64,000 nt of DNA from Strigops habroptila (Eukaryota > Chordata > Aves > Psittaciformes > Psittacidae). Each line of letters opens with the position of its first letter. Position 1 is the first letter of the stretch. This document shows, in pieces, positions 20,402-32,303 of the stretch. The DNA lies in the NCBI RefSeq assembly GCF_004027225.2, contig NC_044298.2:1441793-1505792 (forward strand), in the 5' to 3' direction. The notes under the pieces are model-generated. The model searched no databases. It saw only the letters and a program-made list of their open reading frames with translations, and was not told where the DNA came from. Both the position numbers and the translations under genes were made by a program.

Positions 20402-21188
20402 CAAGGTGGGCTGAAAAGATCATACCAGGGAGGGAAGGCATCATTAGCTGCATGTGATCAGAGGGAGCAGGATGCAGCAGGGCACTGGTGTCTTTGAGCA
20501 GACCCTCACCACGGGCATTGAATGTGGGAATATGAAGGTCTGGTAGGAGACCCTACCCATGGATTTTCTGGGGCAGGGATAGGATTGAAAGGATGCTTAG
20601 AAGAAAGGACAGATTTTGCACATATACAATGAATGTAAGCTTGTTCTCTTGAAGGAAAAGTCCCTCCCCCTGACTGCGGTAATAGATGGAGTTGGTGTGC
20701 TGTGTCCCAGGTGCAGAGGAGATTTCTTCTTCTTGCACATTAGTGGCCTGAGTGCAGGAACTCCCAGGCCAACGGCCGTGATGAGCCTCACCTGGGGCCT
20801 CTCAGTCCTCCTACTCCCCTTTAACCCAGGGCCTTACTTAAGCTCTGTACTGAGCCCTTCTCCTTTTCTTCAGCTTAGCAGCAGGAGTGTAAGCTTCCTG
20901 CTCTTTAGCACATTTGTGTATGCCTGACCATGATCCCCTTGATCCAGACCCGAAGTTGTGGATGGAATTCCCAGCCTGTGCTTGACTCTGTCTGGTTGTT
21001 GTGGCCCTGGTCAGCAACTGATGAGCTTTATGGCCCAGGTTACTATACCGGGATCTGCTTCTGGTGTGTGGAGTGACTGTGTTGCCTGATGTCAGTCCTG
21101 CTTCATCACCAGGAGCTTGATGGTTGACCTGGACTGTGGGCTGCACCCGTCCACTGTCTGTGCATTTTCCTTGCTCAGGTACTGTGCA
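20402..21188 (+). repeat. Duplicated spacer segment, copy 2 (partner 10205-10990)
   Basis: Near-identical to 10205-10990. In both places it lies downstream of a Trp-ended feather gene and upstream of the next promoter, so it marks a duplication older than the 3.04-kb tandem units or a later conversion event. Confidence 0.85.
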
Positions 21189-21239
21189 ATAGAATCATTT
21201 TTATACTTCTGTGTCATGTTTCATGTAATAATTTTGGCC

Positions 21240-21504
21240 TCTGATATTGTCACTTGAAAGGAGGCTTGTTGCTGAATGGGTACGTCACAAACAGGGAAAT
21301 GAAAAGGCTGCGTTGCAAGGAATGTAAGCACTGTCCTCATTTCTTTAATTGTGGTGGTTTGCATGCAAGATGAGCTTGTTGGTAAACACTTTACATGAGC
21401 AAAGGGTGTCTCTGGGCCTGGGGCTGTCTGGGCCAATATAAAAGTCAGCCCAACAGCAGGCTCCCTCATCCACTTCACTTGCCTTGCCTTCCTTGGAGAA
21501 CAAG
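21240..21504 (+). promoter_or_regulatory. Promoter and non-coding exon 1, feather gene 7
   Basis: GTACGTCACAAACAGGGAAA, TTTGCATGCAAGATGAGC, GTAAACA at 21382-21388, and TATAAAA at 21437-21443 within CCAATATAAAAG. Exon 1 (about 21468-21504) ends GAACAAG before GTGAGC. The intron is 21505-21840 (336 bp). Confidence 0.85.
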
Positions 21505-21861
21505 GTGAGCTGCAAGTGTCTTTGCCTCCTATCTTGCTCTCCTCTTTCTTTTTTGGCCTTGATTGTGCCTTAGCCTTTTGGTAGCTTTTGCTGGGAGCCA
21601 TTTTCCTTGATCCTGTTCTCTGTGTTTCTTCCTCTTGTTTTCCACTTGGGGGAGGTGGAAGAAGGTCTTACACTTTTTCTGTGCCTCCTTGGGAACTGCA
21701 GTTCCTGAGGCTCTCTTCCTCCATACTGAGGCTCTTTGCCACTGTACACAGGCATCCTAGCTCCCCAGCCTGTACCTTTGCTCTTGCCAAGCAGGTTGTC
21801 ACTCTAACACTGCCTGTGCTTTGGCTGCCCTCTCTCCCAGGTCCACCTCCACCCCAAAGCC

Positions 21862-22158
21862 ATGTCCTGCTACGACCTGTGCCGTCCCTGTGGGCCAACC
21901 CCACTGGCCAACAGCTGCAACGAGCCCTGTGTCAGGCAGTGCCAGGACTCCCGTGTGGTGATCCAGCCCTCTCCCGTGGTGGTGACCCTGCCCGGACCCA
22001 TCCTCAGCTCCTTCCCCCAGAACACTGCCGTGGGATCCTCAGCATCTGCTGCCGTTGGCAGCATCCTGAGTGAGGAGGGAGTGCCCATCAACTCCGGGGG
22101 CTTCAGCCTCTCTGGCCTTGGTGGCCGCTACTGCGGCAGAAGGAGCCTGCCCTGCTAA
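21862..22158 (+). CDS. Feather beta-keratin 7 (98 aa)
   Basis: Feather keratin with the full Cys set, including terminal Cys98 (RRSLPC), and Glu21. After the core it reads [10 protein letters not shown]. The codons TCAGCATCTGC match the feather-like genes downstream rather than the TCCACCTCCGC of the other feather genes, so a short conversion patch is possible. Exon 2 starts at 21841, and the ATG is 21 bp in. The 3' UTR diverges from genes 1-6 soon after the stop. It is the last of the feather tandem and borders AT-rich DNA. Confidence 0.96.
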   Translation: MSCYDLCRPCGPTPLANSCNEPCVRQCQDSRVVIQPSPVVVTLPGPILSSFPQNTAVGSSASAAVGSILSEEGVPINSGGFSLSGLGGRYCGRRSLPC

Positions 22159-22556
22159 AGCCAGGATGGATGTCCATCAATCAGGAAGCCCGAAGCCAGG
22201 TGTCGGACTGAGGATGGAGCTGCTGGCCGGAAGTGACAGATGGGTTCAGTGCTCCCCTCCCTCCTTGAAAAGGAGAGAGAGAAGTAAGGTGCTGTCTGGG
22301 CACTTGGCCAGCATATGTCTTGCTCTTGAAATTCCTGCTTTTGATGACTTTCCGTGCCTCTGTGATTTTGAATTTCATGTTGTCTTGGTATAATGCCGTA
22401 CTTTAAAACGATCAGTGGAGGGGTTTTATTCAGGAATTAAGTAAAAGTGGAGTCTGTCTTGCTGTCTTTCAGTTGCAATGGGTTAAATGGCTTTTTTCTC
22501 TTTTATAAATATATATATTCCTTTTGTTTTGCTGAATGCTGCTTGACTTTTTCATT

Positions 22557-22562
22557 ATTAAA
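22557..22562 (+). terminator. Candidate poly(A) signal ATTAAA, feather gene 7
   Basis: ATTAAA within TTCATTATTAAACTCATTT lies about 400 bp after the stop, the same distance as in its paralogues. The surrounding sequence is not the conserved TTTATGCTGCATTG, so the assignment is weaker. Confidence 0.45.
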
Positions 22563-22579
22563 CTCATTTTGCATCTGAA

Positions 22580-25215
22580 TATAAGTTTCATTATGGTTTT
22601 CTTCTCCTCCTTTTTTCATCCCCGTGGGGTGGAATATGTCCTATGGCAACTCTCTGCAAAGTACCTTCTCAGTGGAAAATGTGAATTGAATAGTCACCAC
22701 AATCAACCTGATAAAAAGATTTTCATTGTTTAGACTCTTGTGAAACACTGAACATTTTTACATATATATTTCTCTTGCTATTTTTTTTTCCCCAAATTTT
22801 TTTCCGCATCTGTGCTTAAGAGTACAATTGTGCTCTTTTAGGTTGGTAACTTTCTGATCTTATCACATATTTGGCATCTGTGAAACTCTCAGAATATGGA
22901 ACTCCATAATTCGGAAGTAATGTTTGAGTATCTGGTTTTGATTAGATTGGTTACTACCAGCCTATGAAGCTTTAACCATGACATTCCATGAGTAATTTTG
23001 ATGCAAGGCTTCAAAGAGGAAGTGAGTGTTCAAGTCTCAGCAGAATCATAAAACCATTGTAGCATTAATAGAAGTTTATGATGGGCTTTGATATCCTCTC
23101 TTTCAAACATTAAGCACAATCTATGAAATCTCGTTGCTTAGCTAATCCACACAAGAACTCTCATAATTCAGAGGAAAAAAGAAGTAGATAAATGGCCAAG
23201 GTATTTCCCATAAGATTAAAACCTAATTGTTCCTCTTACCATCTAGGGGTTTTCTCAATGTTGTTAAAACTCACAGTATTGGGTGCAGCTAAGAGACATC
23301 AAAGAAGAATAAAGAGTAGCTTGTCTGTAGGTACATAAGTTTCTGAGAAATTTATCCAAGTTGTTGATTGTAGCAGTGCCTTTGTTCTCTTGCTATGCAG
23401 GAGAATGCAGGGTCTGACAGGACATAGCATAGGAAAGCAACATGAATGAGAGTTGTGCAATTTTGATGACTGTACACTTCATTCAGGGCTTTCTCCTTTA
23501 AAGCCCACTAATATCTACTTCAAAATTGAAATATTGTAGTGCTGATAGAGATAGTGAAGGAACTAGTGGGAAGAAAACTGGCATTCAGGTTCACTGCTGG
23601 AATCAGCCCAAAAGTTCATATGCTAGGGGAAAAGAGATAGGTTTATATTTTTCCAAATGTTTTAAGCTTAGAAGTTTTCTTTGCTTAAGAATTACTTACT
23701 TGCAAAGTTACCAAATTAGAGGGGGGGGGAATGGTTTAGAGATAACATGGGTTATGTTCCCTTTTAGGCTGTGGCTTGAGGCAGCAAAAGCAAACTATGA
23801 AAGATGGGAAATCAATAGGTCCTAGATTGAATGGAGTCTCTGCTTAAAAATTGGTTTCTATAAGTGTGTTTTCCATACAAATAATTGAAGGGACTGGAAT
23901 GCATCCGCAAGTATTTGGTGCCCTGTTGACAGAACTGCTGCGACTGAAGTAATTAATGATTTACTTAGATCTCTGAGGAATCACTGATTACTCTCTGATG
24001 TACATCAAAGAATGACTTCATTCTTGGTGGAAGGAAGGTGTCTTTCTATGATGTAAATGGACCTGTAGCATAGAAAGTACAGAAATGAATTTCAGGAGAA
24101 TAAAGCGACCAGTTAAGTGGCCTTTACCCAACAACAACATGTCCTGAAAGGTACATTTGTGCTGCTGGTGAATGAAAAAGCTTGGAGCACTAGTCTCTGC
24201 CATAAACCCCTTAGTCTATGGTTGCTGATATAATAGAAAAAAGAAAGCAGTGTCCTGGAACTGCCCATCTTCGGATAGCATGACATCATGGAATGATTGT
24301 GAAGGATGCTCAACAAGGAGGTTCAAACCCTGCAGCTCACCCGAGGATGCTCACAAGAGGTTCAAACTCTGCAGCTTGTACTGGAGAGATTGCAAAGTAG
24401 AGTTAAAAACCGTTTAGTGTATATATGTATTCCACTTACGCGATGGAATTCCATCAGTCTGCAATGTAATTACTATTGTTCTTTAGCCTGTAGCAAGGGA
24501 AAAAGTACAGCGGCAAACAAGTCCTTTTGTGTTGTGTTGGGTTTTTTTCCCCTATGCAGGGGATGATACCTCAAAATAGTTTAAAATTTGTATGTGTCCT
24601 CAAGGTGACTTGTGCCATGCTATTCGTATATATGGCCTGAGATGGTACAGAATGGAGATGTAGGCTCTTTTTATAAAAGAACAGATAAATAAGGTTTACA
24701 TGTTCCCATGTGTTATCAGCTGTGCCTCAGTCTGTGTAATCGAAGTGTAATAGGGTGATACTATCCAAATTTGACATAGTATAGTAGTATTTTACTCTGA
24801 ATTTCATGCAGGGCTTAGATTCTTTGTCACTGCATTCAGTGGGATTTCAGGTGTGCATATGTTTGTGCTTTTTTGTTTCTTCACAATAAAAACTTCACAA
24901 AGTTCAGTCTGGATTGTTCTTATGCTTGTTTGGAGCCAGAGCTTTGTAAACATTGCTGGTGACAAGAATTTCTTAATGATTTACACTCCTATTCTTAATC
25001 AAAGAGCACCTTTGAATGATGAATTATGCATGGTATAAATTCTTAATATTTTTCCTTATGACTAAGGTGAAACATACACCAGAGCATAAATTTTGTTGTG
25101 CCTGAAAGGTGGCACTGGAATAAATTTGGTCCACAATACCAGAAGATGAGAGAAACTTGTGTGATGGAATATGTATGTCAGAAGATAAGGAAATGAAAAC
25201 AAAGTAATAAATAGT
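22580..25215. other. AT-rich intergenic region
   Basis: No gene is supported. Short low-complexity runs occur (T runs near 22783, G8 near 23722). A direct repeat of GAGGTTCAAAC...CTGCAGCT lies at about 24320 and 24358. The base composition is far lower in GC than the feather array. Confidence 0.6.
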
Positions 25216-25219
25216 AAGG

Positions 25220-25393
25220 AAAAGATGTTTAATCTGTTGGAAGAACTTTGCATTCAAGACATACTTGTTGGTAAATAATTTCATGCACAAAGGATGTCTG
25301 TGCTCCTGAGGCCATCTGAGATGCACTATAAAACAAACTCAACTCAAGGTCCCTCCTAACACTTCTCTTACCTTTTCCTCTTTTGTGAACAAG
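25220..25393 (+). promoter_or_regulatory. Promoter and non-coding exon 1, feather-like gene 1
   Basis: CTTTGCATTCAAGACATACTTG, TTGGTAAATAATTTCATGCA and CAAAGGATGTC align with the feather promoters (GGTAAACA is GGTAAATA here). TATAAAA is at 25327-25333. Exon 1 (about 25357-25393) contains CACTTCTCTTACC and ends GAACAAG with donor GTTAGT. The intron is 25394-27231 (1838 bp), the longest in the window. Confidence 0.75.
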
Positions 25394-25689
25394 GTTAGTT
25401 CAAATCTACTTCTTTCTGTTTTCCGAATTCTTGCCTTCATAACAATTTGTTTGCTGTTCTTAGTTCACCACAGTATTCTGCTAGTTGCTGGATTGGTTGG
25501 GGGAAAGACTTTTTAAAACGTAGGTTTTTGCTGTTGGAAATGCAGGTATTTCTGGACTCCCAACTTTGCCATATACATCCTTGAAAAGGTGATATAAGTT
25601 TACTCAAATATGGGCTTTCAGGCATGCTAAGTGATTTACCAAATCCTAATCATAATAATATTAATAAAGATTAACAAACTGAATTGGTA

Positions 25690-25765
25690 GTGTACCTGTG
25701 CAACAGGGTTGGAACAAGGTGATCTTTAAAGGTCCCTTCCAACTCAAACCATTATATGATTACAG
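25690..25765 (+). mobile_element. CR1 3'-end fragment in intron
   Basis: AACAGGGTTGGAACAAGGTGAT, AAAGGTCCCTTCCAACTC and CATTATATGATT match the plus-strand end of a CR1 LINE. It lies inside the intron of feather-like gene 1. Confidence 0.75.
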
Positions 25766-26523
25766 AGATCTCTGTGCTCAGTCATCTTTCAAGTAGCAAT
25801 GTGCTTTTTGCATCTTTAAGGGTCTTATCCATCATCTGCCATGCCTGAAATTTCAGCTGGGGCGATATGAAAACAACAGCATTTGTGAAGCAGGTGGGTG
25901 CATTTATCTTCAGAAATGTCATTCAGAAAAATCCTTTTCTTTGCTGTCTATTCCATAGAAGCTTTTCAGTGTTACCCGTTTTTATTATGATGAACTTATT
26001 ATTGGGCACAGTAGGAAACAAGAAGGTAAAATGATACATATACTAAAAGAAACAGCTGTTGAGCAGAGAAACTAGAAAGGTTTAACCAGAGGTCTGTGGG
26101 TTTTAAAAATCAATTACATGGAACCACAAGCTTTTGAGCTCTAAATACCACTTTCAAAATGAAGATAATATGGAGCTGCATACTGAGATTAGAAGGAATA
26201 GCCATTGTGAGTTCAGCAAGGATATTGACTCTAATCACACATGCTCAACCTTCTGCTGTAGTAGTTGACGTGGACTTCAATCTGATAGACATCATCAGAA
26301 AGCTCTGCTTAGTGTCTTATAAGAGCCAAGGTTTGAAATTATGTTATAGGGAGCAATGACATCTCCTGCAAGTTTAGAGAACTGGTTTCAGGGACTGTGA
26401 GAACAAAGGAAAAGAATAGCTAAAATAGAGGAGACCTCAGCACCCAACAAACTGAGATGGACATAAGAAACAGCAAACTTTGTTCTTAGTGGTGTGTTGG
26501 AACCAGACACAGTGAGTATTCAG

Positions 26524-26571
26524 GGAATATTTTGTTCAAGGAATATTTTGTTCAGGGAATATTTTGTTCAA
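26524..26571 (+). repeat. 16-bp tandem repeat, three copies
   Basis: The unit GGAATATTTTGTTCAA/G is repeated with GAAT starts at 26525, 26541 and 26557, just upstream of a CR1 tail. Confidence 0.85.
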
Positions 26572-26599
26572 GGCCAGGTTGTTGTCGCCCAGGGCTCTG

Positions 26600-26690
26600 T
26601 CTAGTGTGAGGCGTCCCTGCCCATGGCAGGGGTTTGGGACTAGATGATATTAAGGTCGTTTCCAAACCTCACCATTCTATGCTTCTAAAT
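26600..26690 (+). mobile_element. CR1 3'-end fragment in intron
   Basis: GAGGCGTCCCTGCCCATGGC, GGGACTAGATGATATTAAGG and the terminal CACCATTCTATGCTTCTA are typical of the last 90 bp of a plus-oriented CR1. Confidence 0.8.
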
Positions 26691-27252
26691 CCTGGCTTTC
26701 TCAGAGGATTGAGAACTTGTCTACTGTGGACAAGTTGTCTGGGAAAGATTTCCAAAGACATCAGCTTCAAGCATCCTTAACTATACTGAAATTCATACCT
26801 CTTTGTAGGCAAAGTTGGAACCTGGAAAATTATTCATTTCATTTTCCAGCTGTCTACTGAACTCTTTTCATAAGTACATTTGTAGCTAGGTATTACTCAT
26901 AATTACTATTACTACAATCCTCTGAATACCCAGAGCTGGATCTCAGTAGTGTCTTTCCAGACATACAGCCAATCAAAATACTAAAAGTAATGATACAGGT
27001 ACGTGTCCTTTTGTTCTGCTGCCAGCTATTCCACTGGAACACCAAAAACTGAGAGAGAATTACTTCAGCCTCCATCTTCATGTAGCATATTTAAGAATTT
27101 ACTTTCCTTCTCATTTCACACCCCACTCAATTCCTAAAAAGATCCTTGTAAAGCTTCTGTTGTCCTGAGCTGAGAAAATGTAAGTGTAATGTGATTCCTA
27201 CATTGCATTCACTTCTGGTCCTGTATTTCAGACTTGCCTCCATCCCACAGAC

Positions 27253-27603
27253 ATGTCCTGCTATGAGCGGTGTTCTTCCACCTCCTGTGGCCCAACCCCA
27301 CTGGCAAATAGCTGCAGTGGGCCCTGTGTCAGGCAATGTCAGGACTCAACAGTGGTGATCCAGCCCTCTCCTGTGGTGGTGACCCTGCCTGGACCCATCC
27401 TCAGCTCCTTTCCCCAGAACACCACTATTGGATCCTCAGCATCTGCAGCCATCAGGAGCGCTCTCAGTGCTGGCGGGATCCCCATCTCCTCTGGCAGCTC
27501 CTCGGGATTAGGGAGCTTTGGCTATCCAGGCCTGGGCAATGGGTACAGCCGGCCTTACCGTTGCTACACCATCTACCGCAGTGGCTTCTACGGGCCGTGC
27601 TAA
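27253..27603 (+). CDS. Feather-like beta-keratin 1 (116 aa)
   Basis: Longer relative of the feather keratins. The N-terminal arm has extra residues (Cys 3, 7, 12, 21, 25, 29). The feather-type core is at about 33-62, followed by a Ser/Gly-rich segment ([17 protein letters not shown]) and a Tyr/Arg-rich tail ending SGFYGPC. Unlike the other feather-like genes it starts MSCYERCSS, and reads SCSGPC instead of SCNEPC and AIRSALS instead of AVGSALS, so it is the most diverged of the four. Exon 2 opens at 27232 after CTGTATTTCAG. The start is the first ATG, 21 bp in. Such genes are linked to feather genes in chicken; the tissue of expression here is unknown. Confidence 0.92.
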   Translation: MSCYERCSSTSCGPTPLANSCSGPCVRQCQDSTVVIQPSPVVVTLPGPILSSFPQNTTIGSSASAAIRSALSAGGIPISSGSSSGLGSFGYPGLGNGYSRPYRCYTIYRSGFYGPC

Positions 27604-28005
27604 AGCGTGAGGAGCAAGCTGGAAGAAATGACCAGGAACGCTGAAGCACGACATGGCACAGGACTGAGCTGATGGCCATGGTTTTCAGATGTGATGTTAG
27701 ACACCCACAGCTCCACCTGAAGTTTATGGAGCTGTAGTAGTTAGTAATTCCCTAAAGTGAGGGCCCTACTCTTGTTCTACTACTTTATATTTCTAAACAA
27801 GTATGTAGTTCTGCTGCACAACTCTGTAATTGATACTGCCTGGTGTAAAACTTATAATTTAGACAGTAGATGGGACTTGATTGTCAAGGTGTAATGCTAC
27901 ACTGAGAGAAGAGCTTTGTCCATGGAACACATCATCACGAGATGTGCCATTCTTCCCATGCTGAAACCTATTGCTTTGCAGTATTTCAATTCACTCTTTA
28001 GTGTT

Positions 28006-28011
28006 ATTAAA
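28006..28011 (+). terminator. Poly(A) signal ATTAAA, feather-like gene 1
   Basis: ATTAAAGTTATGCTTTTATC lies about 400 bp after the stop and is comparable with the ATTAAAGTTTATGCTGC context of the feather genes. Confidence 0.75.
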
Positions 28012-28039
28012 GTTATGCTTTTATCATATCTCTGGTCTT

Positions 28040-31000
28040 CAGTTATATTTTGCTTCACCACCTCCCTCCTTTTGAGGTTTTTTCTGGGGGAAATTCTTCA
28101 CTGCTTAGATCATCACTAGGCAGAGACATGATATGAATAATACTGGGGCCACTAATAAGAGAAGAACATATGTTTAGAGCTCCAGATCGAGAAAATATTT
28201 AGTTTAGCAGCTGAATTGCGTAATGATTCCACACTGACTCATCATATTACTTGGCTTTCTGCATCTATGCCAAGACATTATTCTCAAGGCTAGAAGTGTT
28301 TTATAATCTAGCACAATGGCAAGGTATCTAATCCAGCATATAATGATTTTGTTTTAAGGAATCTTGTGATTCACACTCTCAATTACTCTAATGAGGAGCT
28401 GCAGGGTACAAAGAAAGATTTACATTCTTTTACCACCAAATCACTGCTTGAATGCTTGGATTTGTGAAGTAAAACATGAAAACATGACTTCTGCTGAAGT
28501 AAAACAGCAGAAGTCTCAAAGGAGAGATACACATAGCATCTTCAGCAACAATATTTGGTCTATTTACTTGCTATTTACTGCATAAATACTGCGTCTTTTA
28601 GGGCTCCTGATAAGAGCCAAGTTGTCTTTAGTGTCTTGACTGCAGCCCTACAGAATTCCAACATGAGCTCATGTCAAGGAATGAAGAATGTTAACACAAA
28701 ATAAATATAGGACATGCAAGCATTAAAACCTTTAGTAATCCTCACAAGTAAATTGTTTTTGCTGAAGGACAGAGCTGAGATTTAAATGAAACTTGCAACA
28801 GCTACTGAAGGTACTAAACCAATAGATTTGGAAAGGAAATGAAAGAGATCCTCATGTAGGCACTGAAATAATTCCAGTCATAAAATCTATTGCAGCTAGT
28901 ATATTGTCCCCAGTAGTTAAATTGTCCCCAGCAGTTAAATTACTTATGGTTTACGTACCAGTCTAGCCTCATCCTGGCTTCTAATGAAAAGCCTTCCTTA
29001 AAGCTTCTTTCATCTCAGAGATCTGTTGATCATTTGAATGCCTTGTTCTGTTACACTCAGGCCTCTGAAGCCGACATAAAGATGCTAAAAATTTTGATTC
29101 ATGTAAGTAATTTGTTAGCTCTTTGGCAATTTGGTAGTTCACCAGACTGTCAGGGAGCTCTCTGTTGTTACACAAAGGGCTGTAATTGAGTGTGTGGAAT
29201 GTGAAACTCCATCACTGATCCATAAGTGAGAGGTATCCTTGTTCATCAGCTTTAACACCGAAAAGCAAGATCTAAAGGCTTTCAGCCTTTTGAGTGAAAT
29301 CTAGACTGAACTGGCAGAATATCAACGAAAATATTTGCAGGCTGTTAATGTTTCTAAAATGTTATATACCCTCCAAGAAATGCTGTTTATATCCCTAGAG
29401 GTGAGAATGAGGAAAACTTGGCATTCTTTGGCTATCCCATTACACAGATGAAAGGGGAATGAATTCTCCAAGTAAGAGATAGTTTTCACCTATGTAGGAT
29501 GAGGAACGCTAAGGAAATAATTTTTTAAGAAGACTCCAGGTAGCATTGGATAGTAGAGGTTTTGAGGAAAGGGAAGAAAAAGACTCTCTCCTTCTTATAT
29601 AGAAATGGAGAGGAGAATTTTCCTGTGGAGAATCATTAAAATATGTAGACTTTTTTCTTTAAAAAAATCCTTTTTTAAAAACCTTGTATAGCATTTTACA
29701 GAAGATGAAGGTTTGGATTTTTTATTTATTTATTTAATTTTTTAATCAATTAGAGAAATTTTTTATAAAATCATTAAAGTTTCTGAAGGTGTTTCCCTTG
29801 AATTACTTTGTGAAGTTCTTTGAGTGATCTTGACTCACACACTTCAATTGGGTTATTAGCCAGGTGATGTGAGTGCTGAGATCTTGTCATGCACCTTGAA
29901 CATCAGGTAACATGAAACTTTGTGTATTTGAGCCATTAGTGAAAAGCTCTTCTGAACTTTGAAGTCCTTTGTTCTTTTGAAGACCAAGACCAACCCATAT
30001 ACACCACCACTCTTCATTTAAAGTTAATTCATATCTCTCGCTGAGGAACAGTGCTGCTAAAAGGAGAGACTTCATCCCTGCTTTTTGCATCCTTTCAATT
30101 TCTGCCAGTGTTTCCAGTAGGTTGGAGGACAGCCACGGCAGGCCACTGCAGGCTGCAGAGGTAAAAGAATCATGTAATGATTAATGTAATGGAGAACTGC
30201 TGGGTGCAACTTCTGATGCCGTTGTTTGGCTCAGGCAGAACCCTGGCTCTAAGAACCAATACTTGAAAGCAATCTTTAACATCCACATTTGTATTTAATT
30301 TGATGTGAAAAGTGCTGCACATCACAGCGACTTAGTGTGATTTCAGGTTGGAATAATGGTGATTCCTCAGATGAGAGGCTCCACAGAAATAATATTGAAA
30401 ATTAGAGGCAGTTAATAAATGCCACAAAGTAATAAGATTAAATAATCAAGCTCTTTCATTGAAGGTGTGGTTGAGTTTAGCATGGAAAATGAAGTTAAAT
30501 TTATGATTGGGTAGAGAAATGCAGTCATATATGTGTATTAGCTACATTCATACATACACTGGGTTTGTATGGAGAACTGTGGGTTAGTCCAAGCAGCTCT
30601 AGAATGTGTTTTGTTGTCTCTGATCAGCAACTCTCACCAGTCTTTATTTTCTTTAACCTTTGCAATGTTCATCTCAGCTATATGTGTGGGATTGAAAGAG
30701 TGCAGAAGTGCAAAATTTGGGAATATCTATTCTACATCTTGTCTTGTGGTAAAGCTGAGTCCTTGAAATGGAAATGCTTGAGCCCAAGCCCCCACCTTGG
30801 TCCTAAATGGTTATTCAGTCAAAGGAGTGAAGTCTTGAGTAAGGACTATGCATCACATATACTCCCCTTAAGCAGTGTCTTGATGACTAAAATGAAGCAT
30901 AAGATTTACATTGGCCTTAGGAGGTGACATGATTACTGCTGTAATTCAGACGAGTCACCACAGTCTTCCAAGCAATTCAGTGGGTGCCCATTGGTGAAGA

Positions 31001-31090
31001 TGAAAGCTTTGTCTGTACTGGAATGTGAATGTAAAAAGGGGAAGGGAAAAAAAAAATAGAGCAATAGTGAAAGAGCTTTTAAAAGTCAGA
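28040..31090. other. AT-rich intergenic region
   Basis: No gene is supported. 29920-30010 is weakly related to spacers at about 36600-36740 and 43020-43160 (shared AACTTTGAAG and GTTCTT blocks), suggesting that the feather-like genes also duplicated with their spacers. Confidence 0.5.
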
Positions 31091-31109
31091 AAAAAAAAGA
31101 AGGTTGATC

Positions 31110-31260
31110 AGTTTGGTGGATTTTGCATGCAAAATCATTAAATAATTTCATGCATAATGTATGTCTCTGGTCTGCTGGCAGTCTGGAACATGGTATAAAA
31201 GCCTATACAACACAAGACTTTTCCATCCACTTCTCTTGCCTTATTCACCCAGATGAACAG
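31110..31260 (+). promoter_or_regulatory. Promoter and non-coding exon 1, feather-like gene 2
   Basis: A perfect 14-bp palindrome, TTTTGCATGCAAAA (31121-31134), occupies the place of the TTTGCAT element. Then come AATAATTTCATGCATAATG and TATAAAA at 31194-31200. Exon 1 (about 31224-31260) contains CCACTTCTCTTGCC and ends GATGAACAG before GTAAGT. The intron is 31261-32282 (1022 bp). Confidence 0.8.
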
Positions 31261-32303
31261 GTAAGTCTGAATCTACTCAGTGTCTTTTTAAATGCTAAAC
31301 TGCTACTTTGATGACTGCTTTTTTGTTCTTATTATTCTTAGTTCTTTATAAATATTGCTAGCTTTTTTTTTTTTTTTTTTTCTTTTTCCCTTTTGGGAAG
31401 GAAAATTAAAAAGCCTTAGTTCTATCAAAAACAGGGCTTTATTTACTTGTGAAGCAGGGTGTAATGAGACAGGGCTTAGAGAATACTGGCAATGTTGTCT
31501 GTCAAAACAAGCAGCTCCATGCTCCATTTTAGAGACTTGTGCTAAAGGAGTAGTTAGCCAACGAACTTGGAATTACAATCTCATCTTAAGAAACTGGCAT
31601 AAAATCATGTTGAGTCCAAGGATCTATCCCTAAGTCCTGTTTTCCACAGGCAGAAGAGCAGGGATCCCAGCAGACTCAAATACATTAAATTCAAATCAAG
31701 GCAGAAACCTCTGATCAGGAAATTAATGCTTCTGCACTCTCCAAGTTTGCCTGTTGTGGTCATACAACATTTGGACATTTGGGAGCAAAGGATACTTCTC
31801 AAACACTGCTCTACAGCTCTGCAAACTGTGCTGTCTGGGCTGTTAGCAGCTAAGTTCTAGCATTAAGGCACTAAACCCAGTCATGTGTCAGTGTTCAGCT
31901 CAGGGTCACTTTCCATGCCTGCTGAGAGCTCCAGCTGCTCTTCTCCATCTCCTGGTACAGCTGCAATTGTACTTCAGAGATACAGTGCAAAGGGAAACTA
32001 CTAAAGAACAGGAGATGCCTTTGCTGGTAAGGCTTAGGGTAAATTTTGTCATGGCTGGCACCACAATTCATAGTCCAACACGGAGCAGAGGCATGTTCCA
32101 CTAGCCTTATAAAATTAAGAGAAAACTCCATGCTATTTTCAGACTGTCTACCTTGGACTTTGATAAGTGATCACCTTTCTGACCACCTTCTTTAGGTACT
32201 TTCATAGACATTATGCTCCTGACTGACTTCTATAAACTTAATACAGAATTTTATTAAATTTACTTTCTTCCCTGTATTTCAGACTTCTCTCTGTCCTATA
32301 GCC

